A stretch of DNA of 64,000 bases. Source: Chelativorans sp. Marseille-P2723. Its GTDB lineage: Bacteria > Pseudomonadota > Alphaproteobacteria > Rhizobiales > Rhizobiaceae. The position numbers were made by a program, and so were the translations under genes. The notes beneath the pieces were generated by a model. It was not told the DNA's origin, searched no databases, and worked only from the letters and a program-made list of their open reading frames with translations. Positions 51,926 through 60,720 of this stretch are shown piece after piece; the stretch's first letter is position 1, and every line of letters begins with the position of its first letter. The stretch lies in NCBI RefSeq assembly GCF_902809845.1, contig NZ_CADDWI010000013.1, positions 558,001 to 622,000 of the forward strand, given 5' to 3'.

Positions 51926-53790
51926 GTCTACCACGGCTGATGGCCCTGTTTCTCGCCCTGGTCCCCAGCCTGGCGGCGATGGGGGCTAACGCTCAAGATT
52001 GGCGCACCTCCAGTTCGCTCATCGACTCTGAGATCGAGACCCGTCCTTTCGAGCGATACAGCTATGTCAATCCGGACGCGCCGAAGGGCGGTACACTGAA
52101 CATCTCTGCGTTCGGCACTTTTGACAGCTTCAATCCATTTATCGTGCGGGGCACGCCGGCGGCGGGTCTGTCCTATTTCGGCGGCCTGCTCTGGGAGACG
52201 TTGATGCAGCAGTCGCTTGAGGCTGCCGGCACGAGCCACCCGCTCATCGCGGAGGCATTTAAATATCCGGAGGATTATTCTTCCGCGACCTACCGGCTGA
52301 ACCCCGATGCACGCTGGCATGACGGCAAGCCCATCACGGCGGGCGACGTCGTGTGGTCGCTCGAAATCCTCAAGGAGATCAGTCCCCAGCACAACCGCTA
52401 TTTCGCAAATGTCAGCGAGGCGGTGGCGCTTTCGGAGCGCGAGGTGGAATTCCGCTTCGACCAGTCCGGCAATCGCGAGTTGCCGCATATCATGGGCGAT
52501 CTACCCGTACTGCCCAAGCATTGGTGGGATGGCGTCGATTCGCGGGGACGCCAGCGCGACATACGCCAGCCGACACTCGAAGCGCCACTGGGGAGCGGCC
52601 CCTATCGCATAGCAACCTTCAGGCCCGGTTCTGAAATCGTCTGGGAGAGGGTTGAGGATTATTGGGCAAGCGATCTGCCGGTAAATATTGGCCGCTACAA
52701 TTACGACCGGCGCCGCTACACCTATTTCCAGGACGATAACGCGCAGTTCCTCGCCTTCCAGAAGGGTGGCGTGGAAGACATCCGGCGCGAGGTGAGCACA
52801 CGGCGCTGGTCCACCGAGTACAATTTCCCGGCGGCAAGGGATGGAGATGTCGTCAAACGCGAATTTGAAAGCACAAGCGCCGAAGCGTTACAGGCCTTCG
52901 TGCCCAACATGCGGCGGAAGCGGTTTGCCGATAGCCGGGTTCGGGAAGCGCTCACGCTAGCCTATAATTTCGAGGAGCAGAACCGGACGCACTTCTTTGG
53001 ACTTAATGCGCGCTTCAGCAGCTATTTTGAAAGGTCTGAACTTGCGGCGACCGGGCTGCCCGATGGGCGGGAGCTCGAAATTCTGGAGGAATTCCGCGAC
53101 CAGCTTCCGCCGGAACTCTTTACGGAAGAGTTCAAGCTGCCGGTCCATGATTCACCCCAGGCTGAGCGGCAATATTTGCGCGAGGCGGTCCAACTCTTCA
53201 ACGAGGCGGGATGGGAAATCCGCGATGGCCGCATGGTGAACAGGCAGACGGGCGAGCAGTTCCGGATCGAGTTCCTTGGCGCTGCGCCGACAGCGGAAAT
53301 CATCACTAGCGGCATCATCCCGAATCTGAGGCGGATCGGTATCGACGCCACGCTGCGCATTGTCGATACATCGCAATATATTCAGCGCGTCCAGAATTTC
53401 GATTTCGACGTGGTGACGTCACGCTTTGCCCAATCCCTCTCTCCCGGCAACGAGCAGCGCGATTTCTGGAGCACCGAAGCCGTCAATATTCCCGGCTCGC
53501 GGAACCTTGCAGGCATCAGCGACCCCGTGGTCGATGCGCTGATCGAGAAGATCATCTATGCGAAGGATCGCGAGGACCTGGTTGCTGCGACGCGGGCGCT
53601 CGACCGCGTGCTGCTGTGGAACTATTACACGATACCTCAATACTATCAGCCGACGCTGCGCTACGCTTATTGGAACAAGTTCGGCATTCCGGAGAACCAG
53701 CCCAGCTATGCTGGCGTGGACATCGAATCCTGGTGGATCGATCCCGAACGCGAAGCCGCGCTTGCCTCCAAGTACAGAAGCCAGAATTGA
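51910..53790 (+). CDS. Oligopeptide/microcin C-type ABC transporter binding protein (YejA-like), Sec-exported
   Basis: 626 residues from the ATG at 51910 (GGAGG 6 bases upstream). Signal peptide (LMALFLALVPSLAAMGANAQ), then SBP family 5 features: YSYVNPDAPKGGTLNISAFGTFDSFNPF, RLNPDARWHDGKPITAGDVVWSL, and LEAPLGSGPYRIATFRPGSEI. The NPDAPKGG and WWIDPERE blocks are characteristic of YejA-type proteins. It feeds the YejBEF importer encoded downstream. Confidence 0.92.
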   Translation: MPSGLSLPRLMALFLALVPSLAAMGANAQDWRTSSSLIDSEIETRPFERYSYVNPDAPKGGTLNISAFGTFDSFNPFIVRGTPAAGLSYFGGLLWETLMQQSLEAAGTSHPLIAEAFKYPEDYSSATYRLNPDARWHDGKPITAGDVVWSLEILKEISPQHNRYFANVSEAVALSEREVEFRFDQSGNRELPHIMGDLPVLPKHWWDGVDSRGRQRDIRQPTLEAPLGSGPYRIATFRPGSEIVWERVEDYWASDLPVNIGRYNYDRRRYTYFQDDNAQFLAFQKGGVEDIRREVSTRRWSTEYNFPAARDGDVVKREFESTSAEALQAFVPNMRRKRFADSRVREALTLAYNFEEQNRTHFFGLNARFSSYFERSELAATGLPDGRELEILEEFRDQLPPELFTEEFKLPVHDSPQAERQYLREAVQLFNEAGWEIRDGRMVNRQTGEQFRIEFLGAAPTAEIITSGIIPNLRRIGIDATLRIVDTSQYIQRVQNFDFDVVTSRFAQSLSPGNEQRDFWSTEAVNIPGSRNLAGISDPVVDALIEKIIYAKDREDLVAATRALDRVLLWNYYTIPQYYQPTLRYAYWNKFGIPENQPSYAGVDIESWWIDPEREAALASKYRSQN

Positions 53791-53795
53791 CGCCC

Positions 53796-55652
53796 ATGCG
53801 CTCTGTAAGATCCTCGCGACGCGAATTCCTGAAGGTCTCCGGGGCAGCGGCGGTCGCGCCGATCTTCTGCCGGCCGCTCTTCGCGCAGACGGCTACGGGC
53901 GTGCCGCTGCATGGGCTGTCCGCGTTCGGTGATCTGAAGTATCCGCCCAACTTTGCGCATTTCGATTATGCCAGTCCGGAAGCACCGAAGGGAGGCACCT
54001 TCAATTTCCAGCCGAGCTACTGGTACTACAATCAGAACGTGCTCACCTTCAACACGCTGAACAGCTTCGTGCGGACGGGCGATGCTCCGCCGCGTATGGA
54101 AATGTGCTTCGATTCACTGATGGCCTGGGCCTGGGACGAGCCGGATGCCGTCTACGGGCTACTAGCAGAAAGCGTCGTCGTTTCAGATGACCGCAACAGT
54201 TTCACCTTCAGGCTGCGCCCGGAAGCACGCTTTCATGACGGATCTTCGGTGACGGCGGAAGATGTGGCCTTCAGCTATGATCTGCTCAAGGATAAGGGCC
54301 ATCCGCAGATTGCGCTTTCTCTTTCGGAGATGACATCTGCGGAAGCTTTGGGAAAGCACGAGTTCCGTCTCGGCTTTTCTGGAAAGCAGTCTGAGCGCAC
54401 ATTTCTGAGCGCAGTACAGTTTCCCGTCTTTTCCAAGGCAGCGCTGCGTGACCAGGCTTTCGACAGCTCGCGGCTTGAAGCCCTGCTTGGCTCGGGGCCG
54501 TACAAGGTCGGGCGTTTCTCCGCTGGGCGCTATATCGAGTACGACCGTGTAGAAGGTTATTGGGCCCGCGATCTACCCGTGATTCGCGGGCTTTACCACT
54601 TCGACCGTATCCGCATCGATTTCTACCGCGACCGCAACGCGGCCTTCGAGGCCTTCAAAAAAGGCGAAACGTTGTGGCGGGAGGAGCCGACCTCGCGCTT
54701 GTGGGCGACCGCTTACGAGTTTCCGGCCGTTACGGAAGGCAAGGTGGTAAAGCGTGAGATCCCGAGCGAGTTGCGGCCGAACCTGCAGGGCTGGGCGCTC
54801 AACCAGCGCAGGTCCCGGTTTCGCGATCCGCGCGTGCGGGAGGCGATCGGGCTGTGTTTCGATTTCGAATGGACCAACCGGAATTTTTTCTATGGCATTT
54901 ACGAACGCAGCCACTCACCCTTTGAACAATCCGAGTTCAAGGCAGAGGGGAAACCATCGCCCGAGGAGCTTGCGATTCTGGAGCGCTTTCGCGGGCAGAT
55001 ACCCGAGGCTGCTTTTGGAGAGCCGTTCGTGCCGCCGGTTTCCAACGGGTCGGGAAGGGACCGCCGTCTCCTGTCGAGGGCTCAGGAGCTTCTTGCGGAA
55101 GCAGGCTGGGAGCGCAAGGGCCAGTTTCTGCACAATAAGGCGGGTGAAAGGCTGACGCTGGAGCACATCGTCAGGGACGAGGTTTTCGTCCAGGTCACGA
55201 TGCCATTCATCGAGAATCTACGCGCCATCGGCATCGATGCGTCGATTCGCCTGCTCGATGCATCCCAGTATCAGGTGCGCGTCATGAGTTTCGATTACGA
55301 CATGATTGGCCACAGGGTCCTGCTCGCAGCAACGCCGACGCGAGACAGCCTGGAGCTTCTCTTCCATTCCCGCGCCGCGGCCATGGAAGGTTCCAGCAAT
55401 TACACCGGAACAGCTGACCCCGCCATCGACGGGCTGGTGGAAAACGCTGGCAGCGCGAAAAGCCGCCAAGAGCTGATCGTTTCCATGCGCGCTCTCGATC
55501 GCGTGCTGCGGGCACGGCAGGATTGGATCCCGAACTGGCATTCCGGCTATCGCAGGGTTGCACATTGGGACCTGTTCGGCTTCAAGGAGAAAAAGCCCGA
55601 TTACTTCTTCCCCGTGGAAGCCTTGTGGTGGTACGAGCGGGAGAAGGCGTAA
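53796..55652 (+). CDS. Second YejA-like binding protein, Tat-exported
   Basis: 618 residues starting 5 bases after the first binding-protein gene. The N-terminus SSRREFLKVSGAAAV is a twin-arginine signal, unlike the Sec signal of its neighbour. The body is the same family (FDYASPEAPKGGTFNFQPSYWY, LRPEARFHDGSSVTAEDVAFSY, ALLGSGPYKVGRFSAGR). Having two binding proteins with different export routes suggests different ligand ranges or a cofactor-containing ligand. Related Yej systems carry peptides, microcin C or opine-like molecules. Confidence 0.92.
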   Translation: MRSVRSSRREFLKVSGAAAVAPIFCRPLFAQTATGVPLHGLSAFGDLKYPPNFAHFDYASPEAPKGGTFNFQPSYWYYNQNVLTFNTLNSFVRTGDAPPRMEMCFDSLMAWAWDEPDAVYGLLAESVVVSDDRNSFTFRLRPEARFHDGSSVTAEDVAFSYDLLKDKGHPQIALSLSEMTSAEALGKHEFRLGFSGKQSERTFLSAVQFPVFSKAALRDQAFDSSRLEALLGSGPYKVGRFSAGRYIEYDRVEGYWARDLPVIRGLYHFDRIRIDFYRDRNAAFEAFKKGETLWREEPTSRLWATAYEFPAVTEGKVVKREIPSELRPNLQGWALNQRRSRFRDPRVREAIGLCFDFEWTNRNFFYGIYERSHSPFEQSEFKAEGKPSPEELAILERFRGQIPEAAFGEPFVPPVSNGSGRDRRLLSRAQELLAEAGWERKGQFLHNKAGERLTLEHIVRDEVFVQVTMPFIENLRAIGIDASIRLLDASQYQVRVMSFDYDMIGHRVLLAATPTRDSLELLFHSRAAAMEGSSNYTGTADPAIDGLVENAGSAKSRQELIVSMRALDRVLRARQDWIPNWHSGYRRVAHWDLFGFKEKKPDYFFPVEALWWYEREKA

Positions 55653-55758
55653 TCTACCGGCAGAATCCGACCTGCATGAGCACCAGCCATGATCGCGCGC
55701 CGCGCATGACCCACCGTCCGGCACTCATTTTCCGCAAATCTTGCCAGGGCGCCTGCTG

Positions 55759-56853
55759 ATGGGCGCATACATCCTTCGACGCCTGCTGCTGATGATCCCG
55801 ACCCTGTTCGGAATCATGCTCATTTCCTTCATCGTCGTCCAGTTTGCGCCGGGGGGGCCGGTGGAGCAGGTCATTGCCCAGGTCACCGGGCAAGGCGGCG
55901 GCGCCGATGCCCGAATCGGCGGCGGCGGCAACGATTTCAGCCAGGGCTTCGAGGCTGGCGGCGGCAATGCGCGCTATCGTGGCGCCCAGGGGCTCGATCC
56001 GGAATTTATTGCCCAGCTTGAGCGCCAGTTCGGCTTTGACAAACCGGCGCATGAACGCTTTGCGAAGATGCTTTGGGACTATATCCGCTTCGACTTCGGC
56101 GAGAGCTATTTCCGCGACATCTCCGTGGTAGACCTCATCCTGGAGAAGATGCCGGTGTCGATCTCGCTCGGCATCTGGATCACTCTCATCTCATATGGCA
56201 TTTCCATACCGCTCGGCATCCGTAAGGCGGTGAAGGACGGTTCACCCTTCGACGTCTGGACGAGCGGCATCGTCATCATCGCCTACGCCATCCCCAGTTT
56301 CCTCTTTGCCATCCTGCTGATGGTCCTGTTCGCGGGCGGCTCCTTCTTCGACTGGTTCCCGCTGCGCGGCCTTACATCCGACAACTGGCACGAACTTTCA
56401 TGGCCGGCACGGATCCTTGACTATTTCTGGCACCTGACATTGCCGCTCACTTCGCTCGTCCTCTCGGCCTTCGCCACGACGACACTGCTGACGAAGAACT
56501 CCTTCCTGGATGAGATCCGCAAGCAATACGTCACGACAGCCACTGCCAAGGGCCTGACAGAGCGTCAGGTGCTCTATGGCCACGTCTTCCGCAACGCCAT
56601 GCTCATCATCATTGCCGGTTTTCCCGGAGCCTTCATCTCATCCTTCTTCACCGGCTCGCTGCTCATCGAGAGCATCTTTTCCCTCGACGGATTGGGACTG
56701 CTGGGCTTCCGCTCTGTGGTCGACCGCGATTATCCGGTCGTTTTCGCCACGCTCTACATTTTTTCTCTGCTGGGCCTCATCGTGAGCCTCATCTCTGACA
56801 TAACCTATACGCTCATCGACCCGCGCATCGACTTCGAGCGGAGGGATGTTTGA
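55759..56853 (+). CDS. yejB: Peptide ABC transporter permease YejB
   Basis: 364 residues. Six membrane segments (first [20 protein letters not shown]) and an unusually glycine-rich periplasmic loop ([17 protein letters not shown]) typical of YejB. The cytoplasmic loop [18 protein letters not shown] is the binding-protein-dependent transport signature. It overlaps yejE by TGATG. The N-terminal [10 protein letters not shown] start and length match YejB rather than DppB. Confidence 0.9.
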   Translation: MGAYILRRLLLMIPTLFGIMLISFIVVQFAPGGPVEQVIAQVTGQGGGADARIGGGGNDFSQGFEAGGGNARYRGAQGLDPEFIAQLERQFGFDKPAHERFAKMLWDYIRFDFGESYFRDISVVDLILEKMPVSISLGIWITLISYGISIPLGIRKAVKDGSPFDVWTSGIVIIAYAIPSFLFAILLMVLFAGGSFFDWFPLRGLTSDNWHELSWPARILDYFWHLTLPLTSLVLSAFATTTLLTKNSFLDEIRKQYVTTATAKGLTERQVLYGHVFRNAMLIIIAGFPGAFISSFFTGSLLIESIFSLDGLGLLGFRSVVDRDYPVVFATLYIFSLLGLIVSLISDITYTLIDPRIDFERRDV

Positions 56854-58004
56854 TGTCCGACATCCTGTCCAAGACGGAAGTGGAGAAGGTTCGCACACGC
56901 GCGACCCGGCCATGGCTCTCGCCGATCAACCAGCGCCGCTGGCAGAACTTCAAGTCGAACCGCAGGGGCTACTGGTCGCTGTGGATCTTCCTGATCCTTT
57001 TCGTGCTCACGCTTTTCGCCGAGTTCATCGCCAACGACAAACCGATCGTCGCGTCCTACAAGGGCGAGATCCTCTTCCCGGTCCTCGTCCACTATCCGGA
57101 AGAGAAGTTTGGCGGCTTCCTCGCCATAACGGATTATCGCGACCCCTTCATCCAGGAGGAGATCGAGGCCAATGGCTGGATGATCTGGCCGCCCGTCCGT
57201 TATTCCTATCGCACCGTCAACAGCGAGATCCCTGAGGCAGCACCCGCCAAGCCTTCCTGGCTCTATTCGAAGGAGGAGCGGTGTCAGCGCTATCCATTGG
57301 GGGCTGACGATCCCAATTGCACCATAGGCAACTGGAACTGGCTTGGCACAGACGACCAGGCACGCGATGTGCTCTCCCGCGTCATTTACGGGTTTCGCAT
57401 TTCGGTTCTTTTCGGGCTGGTCCTCACCGGGCTTTCGGCGGTAATCGGTGTCTCCGCCGGCGCCGTCCAGGGTTATTTCGGTGGCTGGACTGATCTCATC
57501 TTCCAGCGTTTCATAGAGATCTGGTCTTCGATCCCGGTCCTTTATCTTATTCTCATCATCGCCGCCGTGCTGCCGCCAGGCTTCTGGATCCTGCTCGGCA
57601 TCATGCTGCTTTTCTCATGGGTGGCGTTCGTGGGCGTGGTGCGCGCGGAGTTCCTGCGCGCCCGCAATTTCGAGTATGTGGCCGCAGCGCGCGCGCTCGG
57701 CGTGGCCGACCGCACCATTATGTTCCGGCATTTGCTGCCAAACGCGATGGTGGCTACACTGACATTCCTGCCCTTCATCCTCAACGGCTCGATCACTACG
57801 CTTACATCGCTCGATTTCCTTGGCTTCGGATTGCCGCCCGGCTCTCCCTCGCTCGGCGAACTCCTCCGCCAGGGCCAGCGGAATCTCAACGCCCCTTGGC
57901 TCGGTATCACCGGCTTCTTCAGCCTTTCCATCATGCTGTCGCTGCTCATATTCGTCGGTGAGGCCGTGCGTGATGCCTTTGATCCGAGGAAGACATTCCG
58001 ATGA
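56853..58004 (+). CDS. yejE: Peptide ABC transporter permease YejE
   Basis: 383 residues with a long N-terminal cytoplasmic and first-helix segment (SPINQRRWQNFKSNRRGYWSL) followed by a large periplasmic domain of about 110 residues (residues about 50-160), as in YejE. Permease core: LGTDDQARDVLSRVIYGFR, AARALGVADRTIMFRHLLPN, PPGSPSLGELLRQG. The start overlaps yejB's stop (TGATG). Confidence 0.9.
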   Translation: MSDILSKTEVEKVRTRATRPWLSPINQRRWQNFKSNRRGYWSLWIFLILFVLTLFAEFIANDKPIVASYKGEILFPVLVHYPEEKFGGFLAITDYRDPFIQEEIEANGWMIWPPVRYSYRTVNSEIPEAAPAKPSWLYSKEERCQRYPLGADDPNCTIGNWNWLGTDDQARDVLSRVIYGFRISVLFGLVLTGLSAVIGVSAGAVQGYFGGWTDLIFQRFIEIWSSIPVLYLILIIAAVLPPGFWILLGIMLLFSWVAFVGVVRAEFLRARNFEYVAAARALGVADRTIMFRHLLPNAMVATLTFLPFILNGSITTLTSLDFLGFGLPPGSPSLGELLRQGQRNLNAPWLGITGFFSLSIMLSLLIFVGEAVRDAFDPRKTFR

Positions 58005-58088
58005 GGGGGTGCACGAGATGAAGCTTTCCCCGTCGCTTTTGCGCTGGCGGAGCGTTTTCGTCGGGAACCTTGCAGTGGGTCCATTGCC

Positions 58089-59717
58089 TTGAACGCGCCT
58101 CTCCTTTCCATACGCGATCTTTCCGTCGCCTTTGCACAGGGCGGGCAGGAGGTACTCGCCGTCGACCGGATTTCCTTCCACATCAATTCCGGGGAAACGG
58201 TCGCTCTGGTTGGCGAATCGGGCTCGGGGAAATCCGTCACTGCGTTATCGGTGCTGAAGCTCCTTCCCTACCCGGCAGCAAGCCACCCTTCCGGTGAGAT
58301 TCTCTTTGAGGGACGTGATTTGCTGTCGGCTGACAAGACGGGCTTGCGAAAGGTGCGCGGCAACGACATCACCATGATCTTTCAAGAGCCAATGACTTCG
58401 CTCAATCCGCTGCACACGGTCGAGAAGCAGATCAGCGAAATACTGGAGATTCATCGCGGCATGAGCGGCAAGGCTGCCCGTGCGCGCACGCTGGAACTTC
58501 TCCACCAGGTGGGAATCGTCGAGCCGGAAAAGCGGCTCGATGCGTTCCCGCATCAGCTTTCCGGCGGGCAGCGCCAGCGCGTCATGATTGCCATGGCCTT
58601 GGCTAACGAACCAAAGCTTCTCATCGCCGATGAGCCGACGACCGCGCTCGACGTGACCGTACAGGCGCAGATCCTTGCCCTTCTCGCAGACCTGAAGCGC
58701 GAGCGGAATCTTTCCATGCTCTTCATCACCCATGATCTGGGCATCGTCCGCAAGGTGGCTGACCGGGTGTGCGTGATGACGGGGGGCAAGATTGTCGAAA
58801 CCGGGCCGACGGCGGAAATCTTCTCCAACCCCCAGCACGAATATACCCGGCATCTGCTTGCCGCCGAGCCGAAGGGCGATCCGCCTGCGGCGGACATCTC
58901 CGCCGAAAAGGTGATGGAAGGCGACAGCATCAAGGTCTGGTTCCCCATCAAGAAGGGGCTGTTCCGGCGGACCGTGGACCACGTGAAAGCGGTCGATGGT
59001 GTGGATGTTATCGTGCGCGCGGGGCAGACGCTCGGCGTCGTGGGCGAATCCGGTTCCGGCAAGACGACGCTGGGGCTGGCGCTATCGCGCATGATCTCCT
59101 CCCAGGGCGAAATCCGCTTCCGCCAGGACCGGATTGACAACCGCTCCTTCCGGCAAATGCGCCCCTTGAGAAGACAGATGCAGATTGTCTTCCAGGACCC
59201 TTATGGAAGCTTGAGCCCCCGCATGTCAGTGGCCGATATCATTGAAGAAGGTTTGAAGATCCACGAACCCAAACTTTCGGCGGCGGACCGTGATGCGATG
59301 GTGGTTGGTGTGCTTCAGGAGGTGGGCTTGGACGCTGAGGCCCGCTTTCGCTATCCGCACGAGTTTTCCGGCGGTCAGCGCCAGAGGATTGCCATTGCAA
59401 GGGCAATGGTGCTCAAACCCCGCTTCGTCATGCTGGACGAGCCGACCTCCGCGCTCGATATGAGCGTGCAGGCTCAGGTGGTCGACCTTTTGCGCGACCT
59501 GCAGGCGCGGCATGATCTCGCCTATCTCTTCATCAGTCACGATCTTAAGGTCGTGAGGGCGCTTGCCAATGAGGTAATTGTGATGCGCGGGGGCAAGGTA
59601 GTGGAAGCCGGGCCCACCGAGCAGATCTTTCACACGCCAAAAACCGATTATACGCGTGCCCTCATAGCCGCTGCCTTCGATATCGAGGCGGCGCCCTCGG
59701 GCGCGGTCAGCGAATGA
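58089..59717 (+). CDS. yejF: Peptide ABC transporter double ATP-binding protein YejF
   Basis: 542 residues starting at a TTG with weak upstream Shine-Dalgarno. Two complete ATPase domains: Walker A GESGSGKSV (residues about 42-50) and GESGSGKTTL (about 319-328), signatures LSGGQRQR and FSGGQRQR, and Walker B DEPTTALD and DEPTSALD, with His in both H-loops (ITHDLG, ISHDLK). This double structure is characteristic of YejF. It powers import through YejB/YejE. Confidence 0.92.
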   Translation: MNAPLLSIRDLSVAFAQGGQEVLAVDRISFHINSGETVALVGESGSGKSVTALSVLKLLPYPAASHPSGEILFEGRDLLSADKTGLRKVRGNDITMIFQEPMTSLNPLHTVEKQISEILEIHRGMSGKAARARTLELLHQVGIVEPEKRLDAFPHQLSGGQRQRVMIAMALANEPKLLIADEPTTALDVTVQAQILALLADLKRERNLSMLFITHDLGIVRKVADRVCVMTGGKIVETGPTAEIFSNPQHEYTRHLLAAEPKGDPPAADISAEKVMEGDSIKVWFPIKKGLFRRTVDHVKAVDGVDVIVRAGQTLGVVGESGSGKTTLGLALSRMISSQGEIRFRQDRIDNRSFRQMRPLRRQMQIVFQDPYGSLSPRMSVADIIEEGLKIHEPKLSAADRDAMVVGVLQEVGLDAEARFRYPHEFSGGQRQRIAIARAMVLKPRFVMLDEPTSALDMSVQAQVVDLLRDLQARHDLAYLFISHDLKVVRALANEVIVMRGGKVVEAGPTEQIFHTPKTDYTRALIAAAFDIEAAPSGAVSE

Positions 59718-59745
59718 CACAAACTCAGACGCCCTGGTGGACAAC

Positions 59746-60699
59746 ATGACCTGTACGGCGGGAAATGGCCGCGTCCTTCTTTCCATCACGGGATTCGACC
59801 CGACGCGCTGGTACAACATCCTGTCCGCCCGGAGAGCCGTTGTGCTGGAGCTGGACGGGCCGGAAGACCCCAGCATCGAATATGCGGTGGTCTGGAAGCA
59901 GCCGCGCGGTCTGCTGAAGCGCCTGCCTAATCTGAAGGCAATTTTCTCCATCGGGGCGGGCGTCGATCATGTGTTGGCGGACCCGGATCTCCCTGACGTT
60001 CCAGTAGTGCGGGTGGTCTCGCAGGACCTGACACAGCGCATGGTGGAATATGTGGTCTGGCGCGTGCTCGACCATCACCGTCAAGGGTTGTTCTACCGAA
60101 CGCACCAGCAGCAGAAGCTCTGGCGCAGCACGCCGCAGCCTGTAGCAGGCGAGACGTCGGTCGGCATAATGGGACTTGGCGCGCTCGGCTCCGCCGCGGC
60201 CGGTGCAATGCTTTCGCTCGGGTTCGCCGTCAATGGCTGGAGCCGCCGCGAAAAGAGCATTGACGGTGTGACGTGTTACCATGGAGATGAGGGGCTTACC
60301 CCCTTCCTTGCCGCCACCGACATCCTCGTAGTGCTGCTGCCGCTGACGCGCGCTACCCGAGGCATCATTGATTTTTCGCTGCTGGAACGGCTGAGACAGA
60401 ACGGGCATCTAGGCGGCCCCTGCCTCATCAATGCAGGGCGCGGGGGGCTGCAAAGGGAAGCTGATATACTGCAAGCGCTTGACGAGAACATATTGAAGGA
60501 AGCCAGCCTCGATGTTTTCGAGCAGGAGCCGCTTGACCCTGAAAGCCGGCTGTGGACGCATCCGCGCATTTTCATCACCCCCCATATTTCGGCAACGTCC
60601 CAGCCAGACCAGCTCGGGCCTGAGATACTGGCGCAGATGGAGGACTTTGAGCGCGGCGAGCCGCTGCGCAACGTGGTTGACCGGGACGCCGGATACTAA
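59746..60699 (+). CDS. D-2-hydroxyacid dehydrogenase, GhrA-type glyoxylate/hydroxypyruvate reductase
   Basis: 317 residues (a GTG 9 bases earlier is in frame). Hallmarks: the short VKIFSIGAGVDH-like AIFSIGAGVDHVL, NAD loop MGLGALGSAAAGAM, INAGRGGLQREADIL with Arg, the Glu in DVFEQEPL, and His in ITPHISATS. The GhrA subgroup reduces glyoxylate and hydroxypyruvate with NADPH. It lies 28 bases after yejF and may be co-transcribed, though no metabolic link to peptide import is known. Confidence 0.88.
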   Translation: MTCTAGNGRVLLSITGFDPTRWYNILSARRAVVLELDGPEDPSIEYAVVWKQPRGLLKRLPNLKAIFSIGAGVDHVLADPDLPDVPVVRVVSQDLTQRMVEYVVWRVLDHHRQGLFYRTHQQQKLWRSTPQPVAGETSVGIMGLGALGSAAAGAMLSLGFAVNGWSRREKSIDGVTCYHGDEGLTPFLAATDILVVLLPLTRATRGIIDFSLLERLRQNGHLGGPCLINAGRGGLQREADILQALDENILKEASLDVFEQEPLDPESRLWTHPRIFITPHISATSQPDQLGPEILAQMEDFERGEPLRNVVDRDAGY

Positions 60700-60720
60700 T
60701 TGGGGCGGTATCCATTCATG

